64,000 bases of DNA from assembly GCF_003248355.1 (NCBI RefSeq), contig NZ_QKWY01000002.1:1550001-1614000 (forward strand). Reading direction: 5' to 3'. The translations under genes and the position numbers were made by a program. Positions within the stretch are counted from its first letter, which is position 1; every line of letters starts with the position of its first letter. The notes below the pieces were generated by a model. That model had not been told where the DNA came from. It did no database searches and saw nothing but the letters and a program-made list of their open reading frames with translations. Below, one piece after another: positions 16,805-25,309 of the stretch. The DNA comes from Streptomyces sp. AC1-42W. GTDB lineage: Bacteria; Actinomycetota; Actinomycetes; Streptomycetales; Streptomycetaceae.

Positions 16805-17263
16805 TCAGTTTTCGGACGGGCGGCGACTGCTGAGGCTGATGAGGAGGGGGCCGGTCGGCCCGGCGGTCAGCTGTGTGACGGTGAGCGGGTCCAGCGAGGC
16901 GTAGAACGCGTCCTGGGCCTGGCGCAGGGCCATGCGCAACTGGCAGGCCGAGCGCAGCGGACACGGCGTCGAGCCCTCGCAGTCGACGACGTCGCCCGGC
17001 TCCTCGGGCTCCTCCAGCTCGCGGACCAGGGCACCGACCGACGCGGACCGGCCGGCCTCGGTGAGCGTGAGCCCGCCGCCCCGGCCGCGGCGGGCCTCGA
17101 TCAGGCCGAGGTGCTGGAGGCGGGCGACGACCTTCGCGGCGTGCGAGTACGGCACCTGCATGGTGGCCGCCACCTCGCGGGTGGTCGGCGGGTCCTCGTG
17201 CTTCACGACGGCGAGGCGCATGAGCACGCGCAGGGCCACGTCGGTGAACCTGGTGAGCCGCAT
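16805..17263 (-). CDS. nsrR: Rrf2-family nitric oxide sensor NsrR
   Basis: The 152-residue Rrf2 regulator has a winged helix (TTREVAATMQVPYSHAAKVV). Cysteines C95, C101 and C107 lie in the pattern C-x5-C-x5-C, and Asp8 is present; in S. coelicolor NsrR three cysteines and Asp8 ligate a [4Fe-4S] cluster that reacts with NO. Its predicted targets are hmpA just downstream and itself, since both promoters share the motif AATTGGCAT. Confidence 0.93.
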   Translation of the reverse strand: MRLTRFTDVALRVLMRLAVVKHEDPPTTREVAATMQVPYSHAAKVVARLQHLGLIEARRGRGGGLTLTEAGRSASVGALVRELEEPEEPGDVVDCEGSTPCPLRSACQLRMALRQAQDAFYASLDPLTVTQLTAGPTGPLLISLSSRRPSEN

Positions 17264-17280
17264 GGATGCCAGGCTAGGTT

Positions 17281-17303
17281 AATTGGCATTACGCATACAA
17301 GTT
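17281..17303. promoter_or_regulatory. Predicted NsrR operator in its own promoter
   Basis: AATTGGCATTACGCATACAA begins here, 18 bp upstream of nsrR, and shares nine identical bases with the hmpA site; the right arm is less symmetric. It suggests autoregulation. Confidence 0.6.
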
Positions 17304-17328
17304 ACTGGCCATCAGAGTGCCGTCGACG

Positions 17329-17351
17329 GGGCATCGCGCGACGCGATGCCC
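17329..17351. promoter_or_regulatory. Palindrome upstream of the encapsulin gene
   Basis: A perfect 10-bp inverted repeat (GGGCATCGCG / CGCGATGCCC) with a 3-nt centre lies 105 bp upstream of the shell-protein start. It could be an operator or a terminator; there is no gene ending here to terminate, which favours an operator or an mRNA leader structure. Confidence 0.5.
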
Positions 17352-17456
17352 ACTCCAACGGCCGATTAATCACACTCTTTTGTGTAATGGCGCGCCCCGC
17401 CCTCGTGCTGCAAGTGTTCTTCCCGCAGGTCAGCCGATAGATCGAGAGGGCGAAAG

Positions 17457-18863
17457 ATGTCCGTTGGTGAAGAGGTTCAGAACACGCAGGTGCCGCCGCA
17501 GCAGAGTCTCGGTACGGCGGCCGCGCGGAACCTCGCGACGACCACCAAGTCCGCTCCGCAGATGCAGGAGATCACCTCCCGGTGGCTGCTGAAGATGCTG
17601 CCGTGGGTCCAGGTGCAGGGCGGTACGTACCGGGTGAACCGCCGGCTGAGCTACGCGGTCGGCGACGGTCGCGTCACGTTCGTGCAGACCGGCGACCGGG
17701 TCGCGGTCATCCCCGCCGAGCTGGGCGAGCTCCCGGCGCTGAGGGACTTCGAGGACGAGGAAGTACTCGCCGAACTGGCCCGGAGGTGCGAACAGGTCGA
17801 GATCCCCGCCGGAGAGGTCCTGGCCGCGGCCGGCGACCCGGCGGACCGGGTCTACCTGCTGGCGCACGGCAAGGTCGAGAAAGTCGGCAGCGGCCCCTAC
17901 GGCGACGAGACGGTCCTCGGGGTCCACGCGGACGGGGCCTACTTCGGCGACCAGTCCCTCATCGAGGGCGACGCCGTCTGGGAGTACACGGCCCGCGCCG
18001 TCACCGCCTGCACGGTGCTCACGCTCCAGCGGGCGGACGTGCTCAACCTCGCCGAGCGGGCCGAATCGCTCAACAACCACCTCACCGGCCTGCTCGCCCT
18101 CCCGCAGCAGCGCACCAACAAGTACGGCGAGGCGGCGATCGACCTCTCCGCCGGCCATGTCGGCGAGGCCGTCGTCCCGCACACCTTCGTGGACTACGAG
18201 GCCGCGCCCCGCGAGTACGAACTGAGCGTCGCCCAGACCGTCCTGAAGGTGCACAGCCGCGTCGCGGACCTGTACAACCAGCCGATGAACCAGACCGAGC
18301 AGCAGTTGCGGCTCACGGTCGAGGCGCTGCGCGAGCGCCAGGAGCACGAGCTCATCAACAACCGCGAGTTCGGCCTGCTCAACAACTGCGACTACGGCCA
18401 GCGCCTCCAGCCGCACGACGGGGCGCCCAGCCCCGACGACATGGACGAGCTGCTCTCGCGGCGGCGCGGTTCCAAGCTCTTCCTCGCCCACCCCCGCGCC
18501 ATCGCCGCCTTCGGCCGCGAGTGCAACAAGCGCGGACTGGTGCCGGAGAGCATCGACGTCGGCGGCCACCGCATCCCGACCTGGCGCGGCGTGCCGATCT
18601 TCCCGTGCAACAAGATCCCGGTCAGCGACGCCCGCACCACGTCGATCATCTGCATGAGGACCGGCGAGTCCGAGCAGGGCGTCGTCGGCCTCCAGCAGTC
18701 GGGCATCCCCGACGAGATCGAGCCCAGTCTCTCGGTCCGCTTCATGGGCATCGACGAGCAGGCGATCATCTCCTACCTCGTGACGGCCTACTACTCCGCG
18801 GCGGTCCTCGTCCCGGACGCCCTCGGTGTCCTGGAGAACGTCGAGGTCAGCCGCTGGCGGTGA
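17457..18863 (+). CDS. Family 2B encapsulin shell protein (EshA-like, cNMP-binding-domain insertion)
   Basis: This 468-residue protein has an N-terminal arm, an inserted cyclic-nucleotide-binding-like domain (about 90-205, AAAGDPADRVYLLAHGKVEKV) and a C-terminal HK97-type shell segment (INNREFGLLNNCDYGQ, RGVPIFPCNKIP, near-C-terminal ISYLVTAYYSAAVLVPDALG). This architecture defines family 2B encapsulins, which self-assemble into nanocompartments; S. griseus EshA is the historic homologue. The phosphate-binding cassette reads FGDQSLIEGDAVWEYTARAV rather than the classic GE...R-A-T pattern, so ligand binding may differ. An isoprenyl synthase gene 82 bp downstream is the likely cargo. Confidence 0.92.
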   Translation: MSVGEEVQNTQVPPQQSLGTAAARNLATTTKSAPQMQEITSRWLLKMLPWVQVQGGTYRVNRRLSYAVGDGRVTFVQTGDRVAVIPAELGELPALRDFEDEEVLAELARRCEQVEIPAGEVLAAAGDPADRVYLLAHGKVEKVGSGPYGDETVLGVHADGAYFGDQSLIEGDAVWEYTARAVTACTVLTLQRADVLNLAERAESLNNHLTGLLALPQQRTNKYGEAAIDLSAGHVGEAVVPHTFVDYEAAPREYELSVAQTVLKVHSRVADLYNQPMNQTEQQLRLTVEALRERQEHELINNREFGLLNNCDYGQRLQPHDGAPSPDDMDELLSRRRGSKLFLAHPRAIAAFGRECNKRGLVPESIDVGGHRIPTWRGVPIFPCNKIPVSDARTTSIICMRTGESEQGVVGLQQSGIPDEIEPSLSVRFMGIDEQAIISYLVTAYYSAAVLVPDALGVLENVEVSRWR

Positions 18864-18868
18864 GCCAC

Positions 18869-18898
18869 GGGGCCCGGACCGGCAGCGGTCCGGGCCCC
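18869..18898 (+). terminator. Hairpin between the shell and cargo genes
   Basis: A 13-bp perfect stem (18869-18881 with 18886-18898) and 4-nt loop lie 5 nt after the shell-protein stop and before the polyprenyl synthase. As a partial terminator it would favour shell over cargo. Confidence 0.75.
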
Positions 18899-18945
18899 CG
18901 GCCCCGGCGCACCACCACAGCAACGACAGGGGTGACCGATTGACC

Positions 18946-19989
18946 ATGACCCGAACAGACGCCGCGACCGAGGGCAATGAGGCCGCGGCCCTGCTGGAGT
19001 ACACCCGGACCCTCGTCGATCCGCATCTGCGGGCGGCGATCGCCTCCCTCCCCGGCTCGATCCGGCGGGTCGCGATGTACCACTTCGGCTGGGAGCACGC
19101 CGACGGCAGCCCGGCGTCGGGCGGCGCGGGCAAGGCGATCCGGCCGGCGCTCGTCCTGGCGGCCGCCCGCGCCCTCGGCGGCGACCCCGAACAGGCCGTA
19201 CGGGCGGCCGTGGCCGTGGAGCTGGTCCACAACTTCACCCTGCTCCACGACGACGTCATCGACGAGGACCACACCCGCCGCCACCGGGCCACCGCCTGGA
19301 CGGTGTTCGGCGTCCCGGACGCCGTCATCGCGGGCGACGCGATCCTGGCCCTCGCCCAGCGGCTGCTCGCGGAGGACGGCGGAGCGGTGTCGCAGCTCGC
19401 CGCCGCCCGCCTCTCCACCTGCGTCATCGAGCTGTGCGCGGGCCAGCAGGCCGACTGCGCCTTCGAGGAGCGCGACCCCGAGCAGGTCACGCTCGACGAG
19501 TGCCTCACCATGGCGACGGCCAAGACCGGCGCCCTGCTCGGCTGCGCCTGCGCGCTGGGCGCGCTCTACGCCGGCGCCGACGAGCGGGCCGTGGGGGCGA
19601 TGGACGGCTTCGGCCGGGAGGCCGGGCTCGCCTTCCAGCTGATCGACGACCTGATCGGCATCTGGGGCGACCAGGCGCGGACCGGGAAGCCGGTCGGCGC
19701 GGATCTCAGCGCCCACAAGAAGTCGCTGCCGGTGGTGGCCGCGCTCACCGCGGGCGGCCCGGCGGCGGCGGAGCTGGCCGCCCTGTACCGGGGCTCGATG
19801 AGCACCCGCGCCGAGGTCGGCCGGGCCGCGGAGGCCGTGGACCGGGCCGGCGGCCGGGACTGGGCGCAGAGCTGCGCGGCGGACCGGATGGCGCGGGCCG
19901 TGCACCACCTCTCGCGGGCGGTCCCGGACCTCTCGGCGGCGGGGGACCTGCTGGCCCTCGCGGAGTTCGTCACGCGCCGCACGTACTGA
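18946..19989 (+). CDS. Polyprenyl diphosphate synthase, likely encapsulin cargo
   Basis: This 347-residue trans-isoprenyl diphosphate synthase has the first Asp-rich motif at 102-106 (LLHDDVIDED) and the second around 234-235 (QLIDDLIGIWGD), with FQLIDD and the KK of SAHKKS. It condenses isopentenyl diphosphate with an allylic diphosphate using Mg2+. The start is the ATG at 18946; a TTG at 18940 is possible. Placement after a family 2B encapsulin gene matches known cargo pairs, although its N-terminus before the catalytic domain is short, so any targeting signal must be compact. Confidence 0.9.
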   Translation: MTRTDAATEGNEAAALLEYTRTLVDPHLRAAIASLPGSIRRVAMYHFGWEHADGSPASGGAGKAIRPALVLAAARALGGDPEQAVRAAVAVELVHNFTLLHDDVIDEDHTRRHRATAWTVFGVPDAVIAGDAILALAQRLLAEDGGAVSQLAAARLSTCVIELCAGQQADCAFEERDPEQVTLDECLTMATAKTGALLGCACALGALYAGADERAVGAMDGFGREAGLAFQLIDDLIGIWGDQARTGKPVGADLSAHKKSLPVVAALTAGGPAAAELAALYRGSMSTRAEVGRAAEAVDRAGGRDWAQSCAADRMARAVHHLSRAVPDLSAAGDLLALAEFVTRRTY

Positions 19990-20034
19990 GGGCGGCAGGG
20001 CCGGTGTCGGAGGCAGGGGCTACAGTCCCTGCTC

Positions 20035-20709
20035 ATGACAGATGAGTCGTGGGCAGGGTGGTACCGGGACCGACAGGGCTCCGACGCCGTCATCCTCACC
20101 ACAGACGGGCAGCAACTCCGCCTCCGCGTCAGGGGCGTGGACTTCGAGGGCGGCAGCTTCGACGGTCTGCGCCCGGTGGCGGCGGGCCCGGCGGAGAGCG
20201 GGATGTTCGCACTGACGGACGGGGTGCTGGGGGACTGCGTCCTGGAGTGGGATCTGCCGTTCCCCGTCCTGGCGGAGGGGGTGGAGCGCCAGGCGACCCT
20301 CAGCTGCCTGCTGTCGCTGCGCAGGCCCGACCCGTACCTCTACCTCGAACTCCGGTTCGGCGGGGCGGCCTTCGCGTCGCGGCGCGCCGAGAGCGACTTC
20401 GGCTCCGCGCTGGCCACGATCCAGCGGGAGCTGCCGCCCGGAGTCCACCTGCGGACCTGCATAGCCTGCGCGTTCTCCGACTACTTCCCGGCTCCGGAGC
20501 GGGCCCGCGGCCTCTCCGGCGGCCTCGCCTGCTTCCGGGGCGCCAAGGAGGCGTACCGGGACGCGGCCGGGGAGCAGGACCTGCTCGGACTGTGGGACCG
20601 GCGGACCGGTTTCGTCCAGGAGGTCTGGAGCTGCCGGGAGTTCGAGCCGAGGCCCACGGAGGGCGCGGGCACCGGCCACCGGGGAGCGTTCCCGCTCGAA
20701 ACCGCCTGA
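20035..20709 (+). CDS. Conserved hypothetical protein
   Basis: This 224-residue soluble protein is rich in beta-strand-like alternation, with a CIACAFSDYFP motif in the second half and a C-terminal WDRRTGFVQEVWSCREFEPRPTE. It resembles streptomycete proteins of unknown function; I cannot name a verified family. It starts 45 nt after the polyprenyl synthase on the same strand and might be cotranscribed with it. Confidence 0.7.
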   Translation: MTDESWAGWYRDRQGSDAVILTTDGQQLRLRVRGVDFEGGSFDGLRPVAAGPAESGMFALTDGVLGDCVLEWDLPFPVLAEGVERQATLSCLLSLRRPDPYLYLELRFGGAAFASRRAESDFGSALATIQRELPPGVHLRTCIACAFSDYFPAPERARGLSGGLACFRGAKEAYRDAAGEQDLLGLWDRRTGFVQEVWSCREFEPRPTEGAGTGHRGAFPLETA

Positions 20710-20778
20710 CCGCTCCGGCGGGACCTGTTCGGCACGGCGCTTCCCCGCCGCAGCCGGCTTCGTCGTTGCCGTTACCTT

Positions 20779-20805
20779 CATTGTTCTACTAGCATGCGAA
20801 CAATG
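20779..20805. promoter_or_regulatory. Perfect operator palindrome of the DUF1648/GntR operon
   Basis: CATTGTTC (20779-20786) and GAACAATG (20798-20805) are perfect inverted arms around an 11-bp centre, ending at the ribosome-binding region of the operon's first gene. YtrA-type GntR regulators commonly autoregulate such two-gene operons through a site like this. Confidence 0.75.
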
Positions 20806-20814
20806 GAGGTTTTG

Positions 20815-21804
20815 ATGAACCGTAACTCCATCGGTCGCGCGGCCCTCGCCGCGCTGCCGTTCCTGCTCGCGCTCGCCGCCGACCTGCTCCTCTTCGCCAC
20901 CCGCCGGGACCGGCTGCCCGAGCAGCTGGCCAGCCACTTCGTGGGCAACGGCCGGGCCGACGACTACGCCGGCCAGACCTCGTACGTCGTCCTCACCACG
21001 CTGGTCCTGCTCGGCATCGGCCTGCTGGCGGTGCTGATGGTGGCTCTGGGCACGTTCACCCGGCGGTCCCACCGGACGACCCTCGGCTTCACCTACGCCA
21101 TCGCCGGGTTCCTCGGCTACCTCCTGGCCGCCCTGCTGCTGATCAACGTGGACGCCGTCGAGGACGCGCAGGGCCGGGGCCAGGACGTCACGTTCCCCCT
21201 GTGGCATCTGGCCGCCGCCCTCGGGGTGGGCGTGGCCGCCTACGGGCTCGGCCTCCTCGCGGCCGCGCTGCTGCCCGTACCGGAAGCGTCCGGGGACGAC
21301 GGGCCGCAGGGCAGGGGGGAGGGGCCGCGCATCGCGCTGCGCCCCGGGGAGGTCGCCGGATGGGCCCGCAGCGCCGGGTCCTGGCCGCTGCCGCTCGCCG
21401 CGCTCCTGCTCCTCGGGACCGGCGTCCTCCTGGTGTTCACCTCGGGCTGGCCGATCGCCGTACCGGCCTTGGTGCTCGGGCTGCTGATCGCCGCCTTCGC
21501 CCGACCGCACGTGACCGTGGACCGGCGCGGAATCACCGTCTCCGGACTGCTCCCCCGGCCCCGCGTCCGGGTCCCGCTGGACCGGATCGAGGCGGCCTCC
21601 AGCCGCGAGATGAAGCCGCTCGGCGACTACGGTGGCTGGGGCTACCGGGTGCGGCCCGGACGCACCGGAGTCATGATCCGCTCCGGCGAGGGCATCGTGG
21701 CCCGGCTGGCCGGCGGGCGGGACTTCGAGGTCACCGTGGACGACTCGGCGACCGCCGCGGCGCTCCTCAACACCCTGATCGACCAGCGCCGAACGGACCA
21801 TTGA
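20815..21804 (+). CDS. DUF1648-type membrane protein
   Basis: This 329-residue protein starts at the ATG following GGAGG. An N-terminal DUF1648-like segment (LPEQLASHFVGNGRADDYAG) lies between the first helices, followed by about six membrane helices in total. The cytoplasmic C-terminal domain has PH-like beta strands (VTVDRRGITVSGLLPRPRVRVPLDRIEAA). Partners of YtrA-family regulators often look like this and are implicated in envelope stress, but no biochemical role is established. The downstream GntR gene begins 2 nt after the stop. Confidence 0.8.
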   Translation: MNRNSIGRAALAALPFLLALAADLLLFATRRDRLPEQLASHFVGNGRADDYAGQTSYVVLTTLVLLGIGLLAVLMVALGTFTRRSHRTTLGFTYAIAGFLGYLLAALLLINVDAVEDAQGRGQDVTFPLWHLAAALGVGVAAYGLGLLAAALLPVPEASGDDGPQGRGEGPRIALRPGEVAGWARSAGSWPLPLAALLLLGTGVLLVFTSGWPIAVPALVLGLLIAAFARPHVTVDRRGITVSGLLPRPRVRVPLDRIEAASSREMKPLGDYGGWGYRVRPGRTGVMIRSGEGIVARLAGGRDFEVTVDDSATAAALLNTLIDQRRTDH

Positions 21805-21806
21805 CG

Positions 21807-22166
21807 ATGCTCTTCCGGGTCGATCCCACCTCCACCGTGCCGCTCGGAGACCAGATCGCCGCCTGTGTGCGCCGCGCCGTGGCCGACGGCGCGGCGGCCC
21901 CCGGCGAGCGGCTGCCCGCCGCACGGGTCCTGGCCGAATCGCTCGGCGTCAACGTCCACACCGTGCTGCGCGGCTACCAGCGGCTGCGCGAGGAGGGCCT
22001 GATCGAACTGCGCCGGGGCCGGGGCGCCGCCATCGCCGACGGAGCCTCCCCGCACCGGGCCCGCCTCCTCGAACGGGTCCGTGAGACGGTCGGCGAGGCG
22101 CGCGGCCTCGGCCTGACCCTGGACGAACTCCTGACCCTGGTGCGTACCGAATACGGCGCCGGCTGA
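21807..22166 (+). CDS. GntR-family regulator, YtrA subfamily
   Basis: The 119-residue protein has a GntR winged helix (PLGDQIAACVRRAV, LPAARVLAESLGVNVHTVLRGYQRLREEGLIELRRGRG) and only a short helical tail. It lacks the large effector domain of other GntR subfamilies, which is diagnostic for YtrA types. It is translationally linked to the DUF1648 gene and is expected to bind the palindrome upstream of that gene. Confidence 0.9.
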   Translation: MLFRVDPTSTVPLGDQIAACVRRAVADGAAAPGERLPAARVLAESLGVNVHTVLRGYQRLREEGLIELRRGRGAAIADGASPHRARLLERVRETVGEARGLGLTLDELLTLVRTEYGAG

Positions 22167-22169
22167 CGG

Positions 22170-22204
22170 CGATGGGCCGCCTCGTCCTGCGAGGCGGCCC
22201 ATCG
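22170..22204. terminator. Bidirectional terminator
   Basis: A perfect 15-bp stem (22170-22184 with 22190-22204) with a 5-nt loop lies between the convergent gntR and snpA genes. Confidence 0.9.
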
Positions 22205-22249
22205 GTGCGAGCGGTGCTTCCGGGAAGCGTGCTCCCCGGAAGCCTGCGG

Positions 22250-22912
22250 TCAGGAAGCGGTCTTGGTCAGCGTGGCCGCGAAGCCGTACTGCCACAGGTA
22301 GTTCACCCGGTTCCGCTCCGCGGCGTTCGGGTACGGGTTGGTGCAGGACGTGCCGGGACCGCCGCCCGACATCAGCTCGCTGCACGGACCCGAGTAGTGG
22401 TCCGGGAGACCCAGCACGTGGCCGGTCTCGTGGGCGGTGACGCGGGTCGAGTTGTACTGCCGGTTCTGCGCGTAGTCCAGGAGGATGTAGCCCCGCCCGT
22501 GGCCGTCCGTGCTCGCGTAGGAGCCGCGCGGGTCGCTGCCCTCGTAGTACCGGAAGTCGGCGTTCGAGCCCTCCTGGAGCCGGACGGTGGAGACCGAGCT
22601 GTTCCAGATCGACGCGCTGCTGGATATCTGGGAGCGGAAGCTCGGCGCGTTGGCGGCGCTGTAGACGACCGTGACGGCCAGGGCGTTCGGATTGGCCGCC
22701 CGCTTCTCCGCCACCGACTTCGCGACCGCCTCGAAGAACGCCTTGTTGCCCGCGGCGTTCTCCTGCGTACCGGACTTCGCCGTGTACGCCAGGTGGGCGG
22801 ACGGGGCGGGGGCGGCCACCGGCGCGGCGATCGCGGGGGCGGTGCCCAGCGTGGCGGCGAGCGAGAGGCCGAGGCCGAACACGGCCGACATGACGGTCCT
22901 GGGGTGTCTCAT
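22250..22912 (-). CDS. snpA: Snapalysin, small secreted neutral metalloprotease
   Basis: This 220-residue secreted M7-family protease has a signal peptide with cleavage near AIAA/PVAA (about residue 30) and a short propeptide. The catalytic zinc site HETGHVLGLPD contains H161, E162, H165 and D171, the aspartzincin-type HExxHxxGxxD unique to snapalysins. Two late cysteines (C177, C190) probably form a disulfide. It degrades extracellular proteins such as milk casein. A divergent LysR gene is its expected activator. Confidence 0.95.
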   Translation of the reverse strand: MRHPRTVMSAVFGLGLSLAATLGTAPAIAAPVAAPAPSAHLAYTAKSGTQENAAGNKAFFEAVAKSVAEKRAANPNALAVTVVYSAANAPSFRSQISSSASIWNSSVSTVRLQEGSNADFRYYEGSDPRGSYASTDGHGRGYILLDYAQNRQYNSTRVTAHETGHVLGLPDHYSGPCSELMSGGGPGTSCTNPYPNAAERNRVNYLWQYGFAATLTKTAS

Positions 22913-23028
22913 GTGGGGGGTCTCCTACCAGTTACCTGTCAGGGGAACCCGTCCGCTGATCGGACTCGGACGGGAGTGGTACGGAGAGAGTTTCGGGGAA
23001 GCGGAGCCCGCGCGGATGATGTCAGCCG

Positions 23029-23051
23029 GTGATAACGCGGCCCTATCACCT
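23029..23051. promoter_or_regulatory. Predicted LysR operator between snpA and its activator
   Basis: GGTGATA and TATCACC are perfect 7-bp inverted arms with a 9-bp centre. They contain a T-N11-A LysR core, 117 bp from snpA and 119 bp from the LysR gene, so the site is central to the divergent promoter. Confidence 0.75.
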
Positions 23052-23169
23052 CCGCGCGCCCCTTTCGTGCACACCGGCTTTCCGGTTGCCCAACGCCCGG
23101 TGAATCGCCCGCCTTTGGCAGGGTTACGGCCCATGGTGCGGCCGGACGGGCCGCCCTAACCTCGGCAGC

Positions 23170-24114
23170 ATGGAGCTTGAGGTGAGACACCTCAGGGCGC
23201 TGTGCGCCATAGCCGACACCGGCAGCCTGCACCGGGCGGCCCGCACCCTGGGCGTGAGCCAGCCCGCACTCACCACCCAACTTCGCCGCATCGAGAACGC
23301 CGTGGGCGCCGAACTCTTCAGCCGCGAACGCACCGGCTGCCGCCCCACCCTCCTCGGTCGCGCCGTCCTCAGCCGCGCCCGCCCCCTCGTCGACGGCCTG
23401 TCCGCCCTGGTCAGCGACGCCAGGGCGGAGGCCGCCCACGCCGAGGGCCCCCGGCTGCGCATCGGCTGCACCGCGAGCCGGGTCATCGGCGGCTGGCTGC
23501 GCCGGCTGCGCCTGCGGCTGCCCGGCACGGACATCTCGCTGCGGGTGGACGTCTCCGCGCACGCCCTGCTCCGCGCGGTCGGCACCGGCGGGCTGGACGT
23601 CGCCTTCGTCCACGAGGTGGAGGGCTGTCCGCTCACCGTCCCGGACGGGCTGGAGCAGCGGGTCCTCGTGGAGCGCGAACCGCAGTTCGTCTCCATGGCC
23701 CGCGACCACCCCGCCGCCGCCCTGCCCGTCGTCGACCTGGCCGACCTGGCCGCCGACCGGTGGATGGTGGACCCCACGGTGGACGGTGAATGGGACGGGC
23801 TGCGCCGGATGTTCAGCGAGGCGGGCGTGGCGCCCGTCGTGCTGCACGGCGACTACCTCACCGCCGCCTCCCTCGTCGTCCTGGGCGAGGCGGTCGCCCC
23901 CTGCCAGCCGACCTCGGGCCCCCGCGACGACATGGCGATCCGCCCCCTGCGCGACGACCCCCTCGCCGTACGGCTCCTGCTGGTCTCCCGGCCCGGCACG
24001 GACATGACCGCCGCCTACGAGGAACTGGAGGCGGCCTACCGGGAGGCGGCGCGGCGCGTGGCCGGATACCACCAGTGGCTGCTGCGCCACCGCAGCCCGC
24101 TCGCCCGCTCCTGA
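23170..24114 (+). CDS. snpR: LysR-family activator of snpA
   Basis: This 314-residue LysR regulator has an N-terminal winged helix (LEVRHLRALCAIADTGSLHRAARTLG-type HTH, with SQPALTTQLRRIE as recognition helix) and a periplasmic-binding-like effector domain. In other streptomycetes a divergent LysR gene (snpR/mprR) activates the snapalysin gene; the same divergent arrangement and a central palindrome are seen here. Confidence 0.9.
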   Translation: MELEVRHLRALCAIADTGSLHRAARTLGVSQPALTTQLRRIENAVGAELFSRERTGCRPTLLGRAVLSRARPLVDGLSALVSDARAEAAHAEGPRLRIGCTASRVIGGWLRRLRLRLPGTDISLRVDVSAHALLRAVGTGGLDVAFVHEVEGCPLTVPDGLEQRVLVEREPQFVSMARDHPAAALPVVDLADLAADRWMVDPTVDGEWDGLRRMFSEAGVAPVVLHGDYLTAASLVVLGEAVAPCQPTSGPRDDMAIRPLRDDPLAVRLLLVSRPGTDMTAAYEELEAAYREAARRVAGYHQWLLRHRSPLARS

Positions 24115-24200
24115 CCCCTGGTGGGAGTTCCCGGTTCCGGCGGATTCAGCCGAGAGCGTGGCCGGTTCCGCACCGGCCCGGTACGGGGCAGAGTCGTCCC

Positions 24201-25214
24201 ATGAGGCTTCTGATGCTGGGCGGTACGCAGTTCGTCGGACGGGCCGTCACGGAGGCGGCCCTCGCGCGGGGCTGGGAGGTCACGGTCTTCCACCGCGGCC
24301 ACCACGCGCCTCCGCCCGGTACGGCCGAACTCATCGGAGACCGCACCGCCGGGGACGGCCTGGCCGCGCTCGCCGCCGCCGGGGCGCCGGACGGCGGGGG
24401 CCCCACCTGGGACCTCGTCGTGGACACCTGGAGCGGCGCGCCCTCCGCGGTACGGGACGCGGCCCGGCTGCTTACCGCACGGGCCGCCCGGTACACCTAC
24501 ATATCCAGCCGTTCCGTGTACGACTACCCGGCACCGGCCGGTCTCACCGAGGACGGCCCGCTGGTCGGGGGCGCCTCGCCGGACGCCGGGGACGGCGAGT
24601 CGTACGCGCTGGCCAAGCGCGGCGGCGAACTGGCCGCGCTGGACGCCTTCGGCGACCGGGCCCTCCTCGCCAGGGCCGGGCTGATCCTCGGCCCCTGGGA
24701 GAACATCGGCCGGCTGCCCTGGTGGCTGAACCGGATCGCCCGCGGCGGCCCGGTCCTGGCCCCCGGCACCCCGGACACCGACATCCAGTACATCGACGTG
24801 CGCGACCTCGCCGGCTGGGTGCTCGACGCGGCGGAACGCGGACTGCACGGCCCGTACAACCTGGTCAGCAGGCCGGGCCACACCACCATGGGCGGACTGC
24901 TCGACGCCTGTGTGCGCGCCACCGGCTCCGGCGCCGAGCTGCGCTGGACCCCGGCGGAGACGATCCTCGCGGCGGGCGTCGAACCGTGGACCGACCTGCC
25001 CGTTTGGCTGCCGCCGGGGGAGCTGTACGACATCCTCCACCAGGGCGATGTCGGCCTGGCGTACGCGGCCGGGCTGCGCTGCCGCCCGGTGGCGGAGACC
25101 GTCACCGACACCTGGACCTGGCTGTGCGGACTGGGCGGCACGGCACCCCACCGCCCGGACCGCCCGGCCACCGGCCTCGACCCGGAGACGGAGGCGAAAC
25201 TTCTGGCCGGTTAG
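24201..25214 (+). CDS. NAD-dependent epimerase/dehydratase-family protein
   Basis: This 337-residue extended-SDR protein has the N-terminal nucleotide loop MLGGTQFVGRAV, a YTYISSRSVYDYP strand and the active-site-like SYALAKRGGE (Tyr...Lys). The substrate is unknown; the family includes reductases and epimerases acting on sugars or isoprenoids. It stands alone 86 nt after snpR. Confidence 0.82.
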   Translation: MRLLMLGGTQFVGRAVTEAALARGWEVTVFHRGHHAPPPGTAELIGDRTAGDGLAALAAAGAPDGGGPTWDLVVDTWSGAPSAVRDAARLLTARAARYTYISSRSVYDYPAPAGLTEDGPLVGGASPDAGDGESYALAKRGGELAALDAFGDRALLARAGLILGPWENIGRLPWWLNRIARGGPVLAPGTPDTDIQYIDVRDLAGWVLDAAERGLHGPYNLVSRPGHTTMGGLLDACVRATGSGAELRWTPAETILAAGVEPWTDLPVWLPPGELYDILHQGDVGLAYAAGLRCRPVAETVTDTWTWLCGLGGTAPHRPDRPATGLDPETEAKLLAG

Positions 25215-25309
25215 GGGGAGTCGTCCGCGCTGGACGGGGACGCGCCGACGCGGTCAGGAGTTATCCACAGGGCCCGGCCCGGTGGCCGCCGCCGCGTTAG
25301 CCTCGGGCC

